Notes: generated by a model from the letters alone, not told the origin. 64,000 nucleotides of DNA from Adiantum capillus-veneris (GCA_014529385.2 CM043950.1:150722945-150786944), one strand, 5' to 3'; shown: positions 21,544 through 32,402, counted from the first letter of the stretch. Numbers and translations are program-made.

Positions 21544-23502
21544 ATGGCTGACAATAATCAAGAGAGTAGAATGAACATTGATAGCTTTGATTTTGCACAT
21601 GAAGGTGCTAATGATGATGCTCCCATGTTTGTGAATTATCTTGTGACTAGGTTGCAACAAGCTATGGGCAACCCTACCTTGCAAGCCGAAGTTACTCAAC
21701 AACTTTGTGCCTATGGAATTTCCCTTCCTCTCCAAGAGGAGAGAGAGCTTAGGAGGCCTCTTGAAGAGACCCCCAAAAGAAGACTCTCTCCCATTCGAGA
21801 GGAGGAATCCAAAGAGAAAGAAAGCAATGAAAGTCTAAGTTCTTCTGAAGATGTGGCTCCACGAAGAAGGCGGTCTAGACGATCGCCTACTCCTCCCAAG
21901 AGGAAAAGAGCAACCCATAGTCCTTCTCCTCATCACTCTCAAAGGCAAGAGAGGAAACAAAGGAAGAAAAGGGCTAGGAAGAGGTCACCCTCTTCTCCTT
22001 CTTCTTCACCTTCCTTCTCTTCCGATGAAAGTTATGGCTATTCTCCTAGAGAATACAAGAGGGGAGGGCATCGCAAATCATTTCCTGCATGGCGAAGGTC
22101 ACAAAAGCTAAAGAAGTTCAAGGAGGGAGGAAAGAGTATCTCTTTTCTCACCTACGATGGCACCTTTGGTGCTACCAACAAAGTGTTGGCCTTCATCCAG
22201 CAATTTGATGCGGCCTTTGGGGACGAGGGCTTCACAGAGTCCTCCAAGCTACGCCATGTAGCTATGCACTTCCAAAAATCAGCTCGTCAATGGTGGGCTA
22301 GCCTTCGTGGCAATGGAGAAGCCCCAAAGACATGGAAAACTCTACGAGTTTCCATCATGAAGCAATTTCTTCCAAGCGATACTAAAGATAAAGTTCTTAC
22401 CGAATGGCGCGGCTTGAAGCTCCTCTCTCATGAGTCTATCAACAAGTATGTAGATAAGTTTTGGGATTTACATCTCAAAGCTACTGTCTTTCAAAAGATA
22501 GACTTTGCCGAGCAAAGACAGCAATTCTGTGCGGGATTACCTGAAGAGATGGCCGAATATATCAACTCTCAATGGCCCGGTACTATTACCGAAGTAATCC
22601 ACCACACCATGGTTGCTTCACGCATCAATTTCCATCAAGGGGCTAGACGTAATGTCAAGCCCATGGAAAACAAAGATAAAAATGATGCAAAGGGGAAGTC
22701 CAATGCTCAAAATAATTCCCAAGGCACTTCCAACAACAACAACAACAACAATCGGTCCAAGGAGAAGGGAGTTTACAAAGGTAAAAACAAACTCTCTCCT
22801 GAAGAGCTTGAAGCTTTTCGCAAGGACCATAAGTGTTTCAAGTGTGGGGAGCAAGGACATGGCTATCGTTCTTGCCCCAAGAAGAATACTCGCAATGAGA
22901 CTCCTAGGGCTTCCACCATCGAAGCTCCAAAAGAGGATGCTCATTGCAAAGGATCATCACTCTCCTATGCTTGGGGAAAGGTACGAGAGCATGATGCCTT
23001 CATCTTGTTTGACCCTGGCTCTACTCTCAACTTCATATCAATAGAGTTGGCCACCAAGTTGGGCATTCAAGATTTTGAGATGGGAGATATAGTAACAGCT
23101 GATGCAGCTTTCAAGGGACAACAAGCCTCCGTTACTCCCTTGATTGGGAAGTTGAGGCTTCATGTCCAAAGCTATGTCGACAAAGAAGACTTCTTCATCT
23201 CTCCCCTCCAACATCAGGATGTTATCCTAGGGGCACCATGGTTTGATCGCATGGTTGCCAACATGAAGTTCCCTGAAAGGAGAATTTACTTCACCTACAG
23301 GGGAAAGAACATGTATGTAGATGCTAGTGAGCGTGGTCGCACTATTCCACTTGTAAATCCTCTTTCTTTTGATAAATCAATGAAGAGCTCAGTTTCTGCG
23401 TACATGATTTATGTCAAAGAGTCTCTAAAAGCTAATAATGTTTCATCAAATGAAAATGATAGGAATCAAGAAGAGTTAGACTTGTCTACTTTTCTAAAAT
23501 GA
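21544..23502 (+). CDS. Gypsy-A gag and protease
   Basis: 652 codons from ATG 21544 (MADNNQESRMNIDSF). An acidic/Arg-Ser-rich N-terminal part (about residues 60-190) precedes a retrotransposon gag capsid domain (FDAAFGDEGFTESSKLRHVA, AMHFQKSARQWWASLRG, about 22200-22600). An Asn-rich linker follows, then the CCHC knuckle CFKCGEQGHGYRSC (about 22836-22877). The protease segment has LFDPGSTLNFISIELATKLG (about 23005-23065) and ends in a VILGAPWFDR block. The protease catalytic triplet is D-P-G, not the usual D-[ST]-G, so the enzyme may be dead. The frame ends in TGA at 23500, and the next codon onward reads straight into RT in the same frame, so this is a nonsense change inside a single gag-pol ORF. 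Confidence 0.95.
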   Translation: MADNNQESRMNIDSFDFAHEGANDDAPMFVNYLVTRLQQAMGNPTLQAEVTQQLCAYGISLPLQEERELRRPLEETPKRRLSPIREEESKEKESNESLSSSEDVAPRRRRSRRSPTPPKRKRATHSPSPHHSQRQERKQRKKRARKRSPSSPSSSPSFSSDESYGYSPREYKRGGHRKSFPAWRRSQKLKKFKEGGKSISFLTYDGTFGATNKVLAFIQQFDAAFGDEGFTESSKLRHVAMHFQKSARQWWASLRGNGEAPKTWKTLRVSIMKQFLPSDTKDKVLTEWRGLKLLSHESINKYVDKFWDLHLKATVFQKIDFAEQRQQFCAGLPEEMAEYINSQWPGTITEVIHHTMVASRINFHQGARRNVKPMENKDKNDAKGKSNAQNNSQGTSNNNNNNNRSKEKGVYKGKNKLSPEELEAFRKDHKCFKCGEQGHGYRSCPKKNTRNETPRASTIEAPKEDAHCKGSSLSYAWGKVREHDAFILFDPGSTLNFISIELATKLGIQDFEMGDIVTADAAFKGQQASVTPLIGKLRLHVQSYVDKEDFFISPLQHQDVILGAPWFDRMVANMKFPERRIYFTYRGKNMYVDASERGRTIPLVNPLSFDKSMKSSVSAYMIYVKESLKANNVSSNENDRNQEELDLSTFLK

Positions 23503-25464
23503 TTCCAAGATGTGTTCATCGATGATATCCCTATGGACCTACCTCCAAAACGAGGGGATGATGACCATCGTATTGAGCTCCTTCCAGGAAGCTCACCGCC
23601 TAACAAACCTCCTTATCGAGTCTCACAAGCTCAACAAGAGGAGATCATGAGGCAAGTACAAGAGCTGGTAGACAAAGGGATGGTGAGGCCTAGTTCCTCT
23701 CCCTTTTGTTCTCCAGTCCTTTTAGTGCAAAAGAAAGATGGTACATACCGTATGTGTGTGGACTATCGAGCACTAAACCATATCACTATTAAAAACAGAT
23801 TTCCCGTACCTCGGGTAGAAGATCTGTTTGATAAGCTACAAGGCTCTACCTACTTCAGTAGGATTGACCTTAAGAGTGGCTATCATCAAATAAGGATAGT
23901 GGATGAGGATATCTTAAAGACCGCGTTTCGCACAACATTTGGTCTTTATGAATATCTAGTCATGCCTTTTGGCTTGACTAATGCACAAGCTACGTTCAAT
24001 CGTTTGATGGAGAAAATTTTTAGACCATATCGAAAATTCACTGGAGTGTTCTTCGATGATATCATCATCTACTCCAAGTCTTTGGAGGAACATAAGCAAC
24101 ATCTCCAAGTGATTTTTCAAGCCTTGAGGGAGAACAAACTTTTTCTCAACCAAAAGAAAAGTGAATTCTTCCTTCAAGAGATTCAATATCTAGGCCATAT
24201 TATCTCTCACGATGGTATTCGTATGGATCCATCAAAGTTAGAGGTAATAAAATCATGGCCTAACCCAAGGAATCTACATGAGCTAAGAAGCTTTATTGGT
24301 ATGTGTGCATACTATAGACACTTCATAGCAAAATTCTCTCAAGTGGCAGGACCACTACACGACTTAACCAAGAAGAACGTTAAGTTTGTATGGACTGCTA
24401 AGGAGCAAAATGCTTTTGAAAAACTCAAAGAGAAGCTTACTTCCCAACCAGTCCTCGTGCTTCTGGATCTCTCAAAGCCATTTGAGGTCCAATGTGATGC
24501 TTGTGGTGATTGCCTTGGAGCGGTTTTGCTTCAAGAAGGGCATGCCATAGCATATGAGAGCCGAAGGCTCAATGGTGATGAACGAGTCTTGGGCATTTAT
24601 GAGCAAGAGCTTTTAGCTGTTCTACATGCCCTAGACACATGGAAGCACTACCTATTGGGGACTCCATTTATCCTACGAACCGACCACCAAAGTCTCAAGT
24701 ATTTCATGACGCAAACCAAGCTTTCCGACAAACAAATGAGGTGGGCAAATTTTCTTTCGCAATTTAATTTTCATATTGCTCACATAGCTGGTAAGCACAA
24801 TCAAGTTGCCAATGCACTTTCACGACGACCAAAAGTTAATGCGGTGTCTATAGCTACTCACAATGATCTATCCTCTATGATAGATGAGTATGCTACTAAC
24901 CCTGACTTTAGAGACATAATGTCAGCCCTTGCTTTGGGGAAGAAAGAGGAACCATTCACCTTGCAGGATGGTTATCTTCTTCACGGCAATAGGCTATGTG
25001 TTACCCATTCCCTTCGTGAGAAGGTTATGTATGAATCCCATGCTCCTCCATATGCAGGGCATAGAGGTATTCAACCTACTCTCCGAGGAGTAGAGACGTA
25101 TTTCTATTGGCCTACCATGAAAGTGGACATACAAGAGTATGTTTCAAAATGTGTAGTATGCCAAAAGACCAAGTATGATAGAGGGAAGCAACCTGGATTA
25201 CTCCAGCCATTGCCTATTCCAAATTCACCATGGGAGAGTATATCCATGGATTTCATCTTTGGATTACCCAAGTCTATCCATGGGAATACAGGAATATGGA
25301 CAATAGTCGACAGGTTTAGCAAGCAAGCACATTTTATTCCTGTCAAAAAGACTATTAAGGCACATCAAATGGCAACTCTCTTCATATCTCAGATTTTCAA
25401 ACACCATGGATTACCCACATCCATCGTGTCAGATAGAGATCCTAGAATGACCAGTAATTTCTGA
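23503..25464 (+). pseudogene. Gypsy-A reverse transcriptase, RNase H, integrase N-terminal and core
   Basis: In frame with gag-protease. RT: VQKKDGTYRMCVDYRALN, FSRIDLKSGYHQIRI, and the active-site box VFFDDIIIYS (about 24046-24075; Phe replaces the first Tyr/Val position, both Asp kept). RNase H: FEVQCDACGDCLGAVLLQEG, YEQELLAVLHALDTWKHYLL, LRTDHQSLKYF. Integrase: HHCC-type zinc domain (HAPPYAGHRGI..CVVCQKTK), then MDFIFGLP and VSDRDPRM with the first two catalytic Asp. A TGA at 25462 replaces the Trp expected after SNF. The protein stops between the second Asp and the catalytic Glu of integrase. Confidence 0.95.
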
Positions 25465-26328
25465 AAAGGTCTCTTTGAAAATCTAGGAACAAGATTGAAT
25501 TTCTCTTCGGCCTATCACCCACAAACGGATGGCCAAAGTGAGATAGCCAATCTTACGATACTCGATCTACTCAAGACTTATGTTACCGAAGTAGATCAAC
25601 GCTCACAATGGGAAAAGTATTTACCGCTAGTAGAGTATGCCTACAATAATACTGTACATACTTCTACGGGCAAAGCACCTTTCGAGATCATAGAAGGAAG
25701 ACCTAAAAGTCCCTTGCTACTGAAAGTACATGGGAAGATCTTCGCCGCCGATGAGTATAGCCGTGACCTACAAGAATCTTTTCAAAAGATTAGGGAGGCT
25801 ATAGCCATCTCTCAACAAAGGCAAAAAGCTGCTGCTGATAAGCACAGAAGAGCCTTAATGTTCAAAGAAAATGATTGGGTCTTACTCAAGTTTCCTAAGG
25901 CTCGATTAAGGCAAACGACGGGCAAAAATCCTACGGGCCATCAAAAGTATTATGCTAAACTAGCAAAAAGATACTATGGTCCTTTCCAAATCTTGAAGCC
26001 TATCAATGAGACGGCTTATCAACTCAAGTTGCCCAACCATTGGCTTATACACAATGCCTTTCATGTACGCTTACTTAAGCCCTACAAAGGAGAGCCACCA
26101 ATTGAACCAATTATTGAAGACCCTCCCGAAGTTGAAGACCAAGAAGAGGTGCTACAACCCGAAGCTATCCTTCGGCATGAAGACAAGATACTACGACATG
26201 GTAAGATTATCCGACAGTATCTTATTAAGTTCAAAAATTATCCTTTTGAAGATGCTAAATGGATGCAAGGAGTACAACTTAAGGATAGTATGAACCTTGT
26301 CAATGCTTACAATGCTACATTAGAGTAA
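25465..26328 (+). pseudogene. Gypsy-A integrase C-terminus with chromodomain-like end
   Basis: Same frame after the second TGA. SAYHPQTDGQSEIAN carries the catalytic Glu. The GPY/F region is present (AKRYYGPFQILKPINETAYQ, LPNHWLIHNAFHVRLLKPY). The last 55 residues (RHEDKILRHGKIIRQYLIKF, KNYPFEDAKWMQG) resemble the chromodomain of plant chromoviruses, which targets insertion to particular chromatin. The chromodomain call is by resemblance only. The frame ends at TAA 26326, 350 bp before the polypurine tract. Confidence 0.9.
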
Positions 26329-26687
26329 GCAAATGTACAAATTTCTTTTAAATAACTCATGTTTTTGTCTTATATGACTAGTCCTCTTTTTAATTGTGCA
26401 CAAATTTAACTAGTATGCATGCTTAGAATCATGTTTGTGATGACGACGTCTCTCAAACACCAAGTAGAATTTGTCACTCTACTTTGGGAGAATGAAATGG
26501 ACTAAAGAGCAGACATGCTTGCGGCAGCTATGTCTCCCAAGCACCAAATGGATTAGTCATCCATCTTGGAAAGATGTCATAGGGTAAAAAGGGATCCTTT
26601 ACCCGCTAAGTACGATTGACTAATGACTAAGACTTTATCTTTTCTACCTCATAGTCGAGGACGACTATGATTTCAAGAGAGAGGTAA
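26329..26687 (+). other. Gypsy-A 3' untranslated internal region and polypurine tract
   Basis: Non-coding. The final CAAGAGAGAGGTAA (about 26673-26687) is purine-rich and abuts the 3' LTR, so it serves as polypurine tract. Confidence 0.85.
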
Positions 26688-28289
26688 TGTCATAAAATCT
26701 AATATCTAACTAACCCAAATGATTTTCTCATATTAAATTGATCACTTAATGTGGGAGAATAAACGGGAACAAGTGTTAAGATATAGGTATGTGCTTTTAG
26801 ATCTATCTCAACACGGGGCCAATGTAAAGGGGCCCAAAAGGGAGATGGTCTATCAAAGAGCAAGGCTAACCAATGGAGCATAAGACCTTAGGGTTAGCTT
26901 CATTGAAGACCTCCAATCAATGTGTGTAAAAGTCCTTTGAACTTAAGTAAGCTAGGGCTGAGCTTGAGGTGGGAACCCGGCCCAAGCTCGAGGTGCTTGT
27001 CCTGCTTGAGGTGTTTTTCATGCTTGAGGTGCTTGATTAAGATGCTTGAGGTGCTTGACTGGCTCCATGCTTGAGGTGCTTGACTTGCTGCATGATTAAA
27101 GTACTTGAGGTGCCTTGAGAAGCTTGCCTGAGATGCTTGTGGGAACCCCCCCTAGTTCAAGTGCTTTGTCATGCTTGGTGAGTAAGGTGCTTGATCACCT
27201 AAAAGTCAAAAGCATTCCTACAAGAGGGGGGGCGAGCCCTTTTCCTAGGGCCTAGAGAGAGAACACCCACTCACACACACAAGGGAAGCCCATCTTGAAG
27301 AGGCAGCAAGGACACATGTCAGGCCCCTACCCATGTTACCTTCATGTGTTGCTTGAAGCCTATTGGCTAGGCTTCAAAGGGGTCCAATGATAAATTACAT
27401 GAATTATCTAATTGTTTTAGCATTTATCAAGTCCTCTCTCTCAAAGGGGAAAGGGGGACACTTGTCCCAAGGCTACCCATGTTGCTTGTAATGGCTCTTG
27501 CTTGTGATTGGCTAGGCCTGGAGGGGTCCAATGAGCTTCAGGCATGAGCTACAAGGGGGGGTCGACCCAAGCAAGCTAGGGGGGTGCCTAGGGGGTATAC
27601 TCACCCACACACACTCACAAGCACTCTCATTGTGTGATATGCAAAGTGCAAGAGCTCCCTCTCCAAGCAAGTAGAGGTTGAGAGCCTACACCAACACTCT
27701 TGGCTATGGAGTGCAAATCCAACCAAGAGCCATGCTTCAATGCTTAAGCTTGCCATCTCCTTCCTCTTCATTACTATGCTATTATGTATGCTAGCAACAA
27801 GAGTATGATAAGTGAGGAACTAATTCTTTCTCCTACGAAATGTTTCTTCTTCCTCTTCCCTACCCTCATTCCCTGCTAGCTCTCTCCACCTTCGAAGGTG
27901 TTTGAGGTCTTGGGACTGAGGCTTGGGATAGTTAAAGCTTTCTTCAAGTTTATGTTATGTTTGTGGTGCATGAAGCCTTCCATCTTCATGGCATCACCTA
28001 GGTCACAAGGAACACAAAGACTGTATTGTAACAAGTCTCTCTTTATGGGAGAAATCATAATACAAATGCCTATTGGAGGGGGGACCGGCTCCACATAAAT
28101 CCGGTCCTCAATTGTTGTCATGTTCTCTAAACTCTCTTGCAAAAGTATTGTCTATGCCAAGTTAACTAATTGCTATGATTATGTTGCTATCTTCAATTAT
28201 GTATACCCGCTATGCTCACAAAATCATTTCTTGAAAGTACTCTCATTAAATTCCGCTATTCTCAAATTGAATAGGCAAATTCCATTACA
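26688..28289 (+). repeat. Gypsy-A 3' LTR
   Basis: 1,602 bp, almost identical to 19510-21128. It is followed by the target duplication GAAAA. Confidence 0.97.
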
Positions 28290-28294
28290 GAAAA

Positions 28295-28510
28295 TCTGCA
28301 CAAAATGACGAAATTGCCTGTGCAGTACTGCCCGTAGTGGAAACGGAGGCCGAAATGAGCCCAAATCAAAATTCTGAGCAGACCTAGCTCTTCAAGCTAT
28401 CCCAAAATATTTGTTGACCTGCGAACGCTCGCCAAAGCTCACTGAAATCGGAGAAAGTGAGCATGCGTGTGCTGGAGCAGCTGGCGACTAAGCCTGGGAG
28501 GACGTGACCT
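28295..28510 (-). other. Copia-B leader, part distal to Gypsy-A
   Basis: Remaining Copia-B untranslated leader between the primer site and the Gypsy-A insertion. The rest is 19378-19504. Confidence 0.85.
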
Positions 28511-28522
28511 GCTCTGATACCA
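28511..28522 (-). promoter_or_regulatory. Copia-B primer-binding site
   Basis: The plus strand reads GCTCTGATACCA, i.e. TGGTATCAGAGC on the element strand, two bases from the 5' LTR. Confidence 0.95.
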
Positions 28523-28524
28523 AT

Positions 28525-28751
28525 TGTTGGAATTAGGGTTGTAGAGAAACACACACAACTTGGAGAAGACGAAGGAAGCTCAAGGCACACAATAGAGAGT
28601 GTGTTACTTAGTGTGCAATGGAAAGATAGTTAGCCCTAGAGTGATGGGCGTATATACAATGCACGGGGGAAAAAACCTCCTAAAGAGGGAAAAAATGCCC
28701 CGGCGGTCCTAGTGTGTTCACACACATCACTACCACATGTATATGGTAGCA
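28525..28751 (-). repeat. Copia-B 5' LTR
   Basis: 227 bp, partner of 14790-15016, followed by target duplication TTGTC. Confidence 0.95.
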
Positions 28752-28756
28752 TTGTC

Positions 28757-28960
28757 CATATTTCTAGGTCTCGGGGTTCTAGCTGGAGGTAGGGCACATT
28801 TTTGGTGCACCTATATAGGCACCTCCCCCCCCCCGTTTTAGTTTTTGGTGATATCAATGATTGTAGAGCTTGCTAGTGTTTTGGGTCCAGAGCACTCTCT
28901 CTCTCTAGAGTTTTGTGCATACAATGTTTCTTAACATTTTGCTCATCGACATTTTCTCTC
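28757..28960 (+). mobile_element. Copia-0 3' LTR, third piece
   Basis: Continuation of the old LTR after the Copia-B target duplication. TATATAGG at 28812-28819 could be its TATA box. The LTR end is not certain because no partner LTR is in the window; the end given is a guess. Confidence 0.5.
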
Positions 28961-29483
28961 TCTGATACATTTTGCCAACGATCTCTCTCTATCTCTCTAA
29001 TGCTAGGTCTTTGCTCAGTGTGTTGACATCCTCCACTATAGGTTCTATTGTAGATTGAGTCTCCATGCTTGTCGATGGGTAGTGCGCGATAGGAGGATGT
29101 TTCTGGGGAGGTGTCTTGTGATATCCAAGATCCATTGGCTGCTCGGTTGTGAGAGAAGGTTTGTTTGTGGTTGCAGACGAGATCATCACCCGACTCACCC
29201 TTTTTTTTTGCAACTTTGACAAAACATGCATGCATGTATGTATGTATGTTCCTACGTGTTTGACTATATGAATGTGTACCATGAGTACCAACTCATAGTA
29301 GGTCAAATTAGGTCGCTCTACAATAGCATGTCCATACATGCATGTATATATGTATGTGTTTCTGTGCGTATTTTGTATGTGTATTGTGAGTAGCTGCCCA
29401 CACATGGTAGAATTAGTTCTTAAGATTCTCGAATGCCACAAAGTACTCATCATTGTTACAACACCTTATTGGAGGCATGAAAG
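28961..29483. other. No gene seen
   Basis: Short frames on the minus strand (28873-29453) lack motifs. The only pattern is a few ATGT/TGTA tetranucleotide runs. Confidence 0.4.
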
Positions 29484-29873
29484 CTATCCACATACAATAG
29501 TGACGAGAGGAGAGCATACACAATTAAACTTCCGATTGGGAACTTGTTGATACGGTTAGTTCTCACCAAATTGGAAAACCAATGTCAACAACTATCTATG
29601 AGAGTGGTGAACATATACATCAAGGTGTAGGGGTAGCTGATTTGCACCGTCAAATCGGCTTTCCTTGTTAGCCATAAACTATCCACATACAATAGTGACG
29701 AGAGGAGAGCATACACAATTACACTTCCGAGTGGGCACTTGTTGATACGGTTAGTTCTCACCAAATTGGAAAACCAATGTCAACAACTATCTATGAGAGT
29801 GGTGAACATATACATCAAGGTGTAGGGCTAGCTGATTTGCACTGTCAAATCGGCTTTCCTTGTTAGCCATAAT
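29484..29873 (+). repeat. 195-bp tandem duplication (two copies)
   Basis: Copy 1 (29484-29678) and copy 2 (29679-29873) both start CTATCCACATACAATAGTGA and end TTGTTAGCCATAA. They differ at only a few positions. Each contains AACAACTATCTATGAGAG and ATCAAGGTGTAGGG. No coding potential. Confidence 0.9.
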
Positions 29874-30062
29874 GAGGTGCTGCATTTGCAAAATCGCAGC
29901 CACATTAGTAGGCGACATAATATATACGAGTAGCAACGACACGTGAGTGGGAGGAACCCCACTAGCAGCACTACAATTGACATAAACGAACAGAATTTCC
30001 TCTGACTGTCTCTGTTTGGGCTTGAGCCACCTGCTACCTACTGCCACGTGTTAGTTTCTTAT

Positions 30063-30100
<38 letters not shown>

Positions 30101-31267
30101 CCGTGACGTTAACAATCGGGAGTGACCATTTCGTGCAATAATGCTCTTGCCAATGGCTCCTAGCCTCCGTCGATCACCATGAGATCGCAGTATTATAAAA
30201 ATTATTCACTATTGGACCATTCCCTACTCCATAAAAGGCTCTATGCTATGTTAAAGAGACAGGATAAAAAAGAGTTTGTCATCATTAACTTGCCATGTGG
30301 CACGAATCTAGAAGCTTTATTGGATGGTCTATGATTGCTCCCAAGAATTCCATGCTTTGCTAAGGCCTTATGCAGGCAAAAAATCAAGCACTTTCATTTT
30401 AAGTCCCAGGAAATACTCAAGATTTTGCCAAAAAAGCACTTCCATTTCAAGTCCCACAAAATACCCGAGATTTTGTCGTAAATCCCGATTTCCTCATTAG
30501 TTTGACCTTTTTTCCCCGCATTGGTTTGACATCTTGAGAATTTCGGTTTTAATTCCCAGTGAATACTTTCGATTTTGCCATAAATCCCAATATCCTGAGT
30601 AAGTTGTCAATTTTCCCCCTCTCATTGGTTTGACATCTCAATTGTAGCCAAGTTTCAAAGTTCATAGGCCAGTTTTTTTTTTCGAAGAGTGCTGTTAACC
30701 AGGACCGTGGTGTGAACGAGGTTCAACTTTGAGATGCGATGAGCATTGAGCAATGGGGAGTGGGTAGGCTTCTTTTTGTATGGTAGTAGGCTTTCACTGT
30801 CCAGCCTGTTTCAGGTAAAAAGAAGAGTAGACTTGCGGTAGGCTGTGACGCAAATCAGATCCTTTGCCTCTTAAGTGGCCAACCGTACAAGAGAGTACCA
30901 ATGAAAACCACGTGATTGGAGCGTGCGCCACGTGGGCTTGACTTATTGGCCGCCAACAGCGGAGCGTCAAGCTGACGGAATGGTATCTTTGAATCTACAG
31001 TTATGCCCAAGTGGCGGTTTTGCTGACTCACGCTGGTTCGCCTCTGGCCAATCAGCGCTGCACAGCGCCCCCTGCCTTTGGCGTATGCAAGAATAGACTA
31101 GGCAACAAAACTCCAAACTTGTAAGGTTCAAGCCTCTGTTGCTGTGGTGTGGGTTCAACCCCCCCGCTCAGTTCCCCACTTGGGGCAGGCCGCAGGTGCT
31201 TGATGCTTTGCCGTTATCTTTTACTTTAATTTTTAAAGCTTTTCTCTAACAACTTTTATGATTATGG
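29874..31267. other. Non-coding stretch with poly-C, G-boxes and a degenerate repeat
   Basis: A C33 run lies at 30065-30097. Three CACGTG G-boxes occur at 30045, 30909 and 30929, and a CCAAT box at 31048. A degenerate direct repeat (AAATAC..AGATTTTG..AAATCCC) lies at about 30400-30610. No supported gene. The G-box/CCAAT section just upstream of the coding-like frame at 31268 could be an old promoter. Confidence 0.4.
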
Positions 31268-31540
31268 TTCAAGGCCTTCTATGCGGATGTAATTGTACAC
31301 GTATGTTTGGAAACGACAGTTGATGAGCCTCCTACAGATGTTCAATAGGAAAAGTGTGAGGAATATTTTGACTCTTTTTCTCAAATACAAAGTGAGAAAT
31401 CTCCACTAGGGGCAGCCATTTATAAGTCTTTTCCTTACCGAGGTAGCACTGTCGTCGGAGGCGGCGGGAGTCCCACTCGTATGGTTATATTTGAAGATTT
31501 TGTGAAATATATCTCAAAACAAGGGGAGATTTCACAATAA
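31268..31540 (+). pseudogene. Unrecognised coding-like terminal exon or relic
   Basis: One plus frame of 91 codons with a single TAG (31346) reads like a conserved globular protein end. It includes YADVIVHVCLETTVDEPPTD, then CEEYFDSFSQIQSEKSPLGA, VVGGGGSPTRMVIFEDF and VKYISKQGEISQ before TAA at 31538. The upstream border (TTATGGTTCAAG) could be a splice acceptor, so it may be the last exon of a decayed host gene or of a captured fragment. I do not recognise the family. A (GA)n run follows immediately. Confidence 0.4.
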
Positions 31541-32402
31541 GAGAGAGAGAGAGAGAGAGAGAACACTTGTAATCATAAAAACAACGGCAATTTTAACCAT
31601 TAAATTTCTTTGTCAAATTGTTGTCTATTCGCTACTACAATTGAGAAGCTATCTATTAAGCACCCACCATAACTCACCTTGCTATTGTTGCTTGCGTCAA
31701 GGTTTCTTACTGAACATCTCAATGACTCATTCTTCAAGCTTTCTTACATAACGTCTCATTGACTCACTCTTGTACAATAGCTACAACATCCAAAAAGTTG
31801 CCAATTGCCACAAGCATGTAAGTACCATCTTCTACCTCTAGGTTTACCTCCAAAATTGCACAACTCAAAGGCACCCAACAACATAAGTAAAGGTAACAAT
31901 GCAATACTAATTTTCCAGCAAAACTCAATGGTAAGTGCGTGCATGTGTGCACCACCATGTCCTAGAAAGAAAAAGATTGTGAAGCACTCAGACACAAAAG
32001 TTTCCTCATCCCAACCTATTGTTCTCCTCAGCACAACTTGTCACTCATCATCCCAACCATTGCATGCCTAGACTTGCATGAGTTGTGGACAACAACAAAA
32101 CAAACCGTCCTCATGCATTTGCATGATTCAAGCCAAATTGAGTTTCTAGTATTCCATCCACCAAAGCTGTGAAGCCCAAGGTGGAGAAGGAAAGTGTACT
32201 TCCTAGCATTACAAATCCTCATACATGAAGTGCAATAGTGCTACCATCTTCCAATATGAATGTCATGTCGCCTAACACACACAACGAGTAGCGGCCTTAG
32301 CTAGTTCACGAATTTATGCCAAAAGGTAGTAATAGCATTGCAAACGTTGATGATGTGGAAAAATCCAACAGTGAGTTTCTTAGATTTACGAGGCTTTGCA
32401 AC
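31541..32402. other. No gene supported
   Basis: The minus strand has short protein-like pieces (AILEVNLEVEDGTYMLVAIG near 31860-31800; GDMTFILEDGSTIALHV near 32270-32220) that might be copia protease-linker relics. They are too short and broken to call. Confidence 0.3.

Larger units (their letters stand above)
19510..28289 (+). mobile_element. Gypsy-A, young chromovirus-like Ty3/gypsy element
   Basis: An 8,780-bp element with long LTRs (1,619 bp left, 1,602 bp right), both starting TGTCATAAAATCTAA and ending CCATTACA. GAAAA flanks both ends (19505-19509 and 28290-28294). Initiator-Met primer site, gag-protease-RT-RNase H-integrase in gypsy order, a chromodomain-like end, and a polypurine tract are all in place. 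By eye the LTRs differ by only a handful of substitutions and one 18-bp indel, so insertion is recent. It sits in the leader of Copia-B. Two in-frame TGA codons interrupt the polyprotein. Confidence 0.97.
14790..28751 (-). mobile_element. Copia-B, Ty1/copia retrotransposon split by Gypsy-A
   Basis: Minus-strand element bounded by two 227-bp LTRs (14790-15016 and 28525-28751) and by an exact target duplication TTGTC (14785-14789 and 28752-28756). Removing the nested Gypsy-A and its duplication leaves 5,177 bp, a normal copia size. The polypurine tract abuts the left LTR and the initiator-Met primer site abuts the right LTR, as expected for this orientation. The LTRs differ at about three positions by eye. 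The insertion target was the Copia-0 LTR. Two more copies of the family occur in the window: a solo LTR at 34726 and a truncated copy at 55956. Confidence 0.95.

Noticed and set aside
23500-25464. In-frame TGA codons of Gypsy-A as selenocysteine or readthrough sites
   Set aside because: The second replaces a conserved Trp by one transition, and land plants are not known to use selenocysteine. Simple nonsense mutation is the better explanation.
31120-31165. Two RNA polymerase III B-box-like motifs (GGTTCAAGCC, GGTTCAACCC), possible tRNA or SINE
   Set aside because: No matching A box or cloverleaf could be built around them, and no second copy is in the window.
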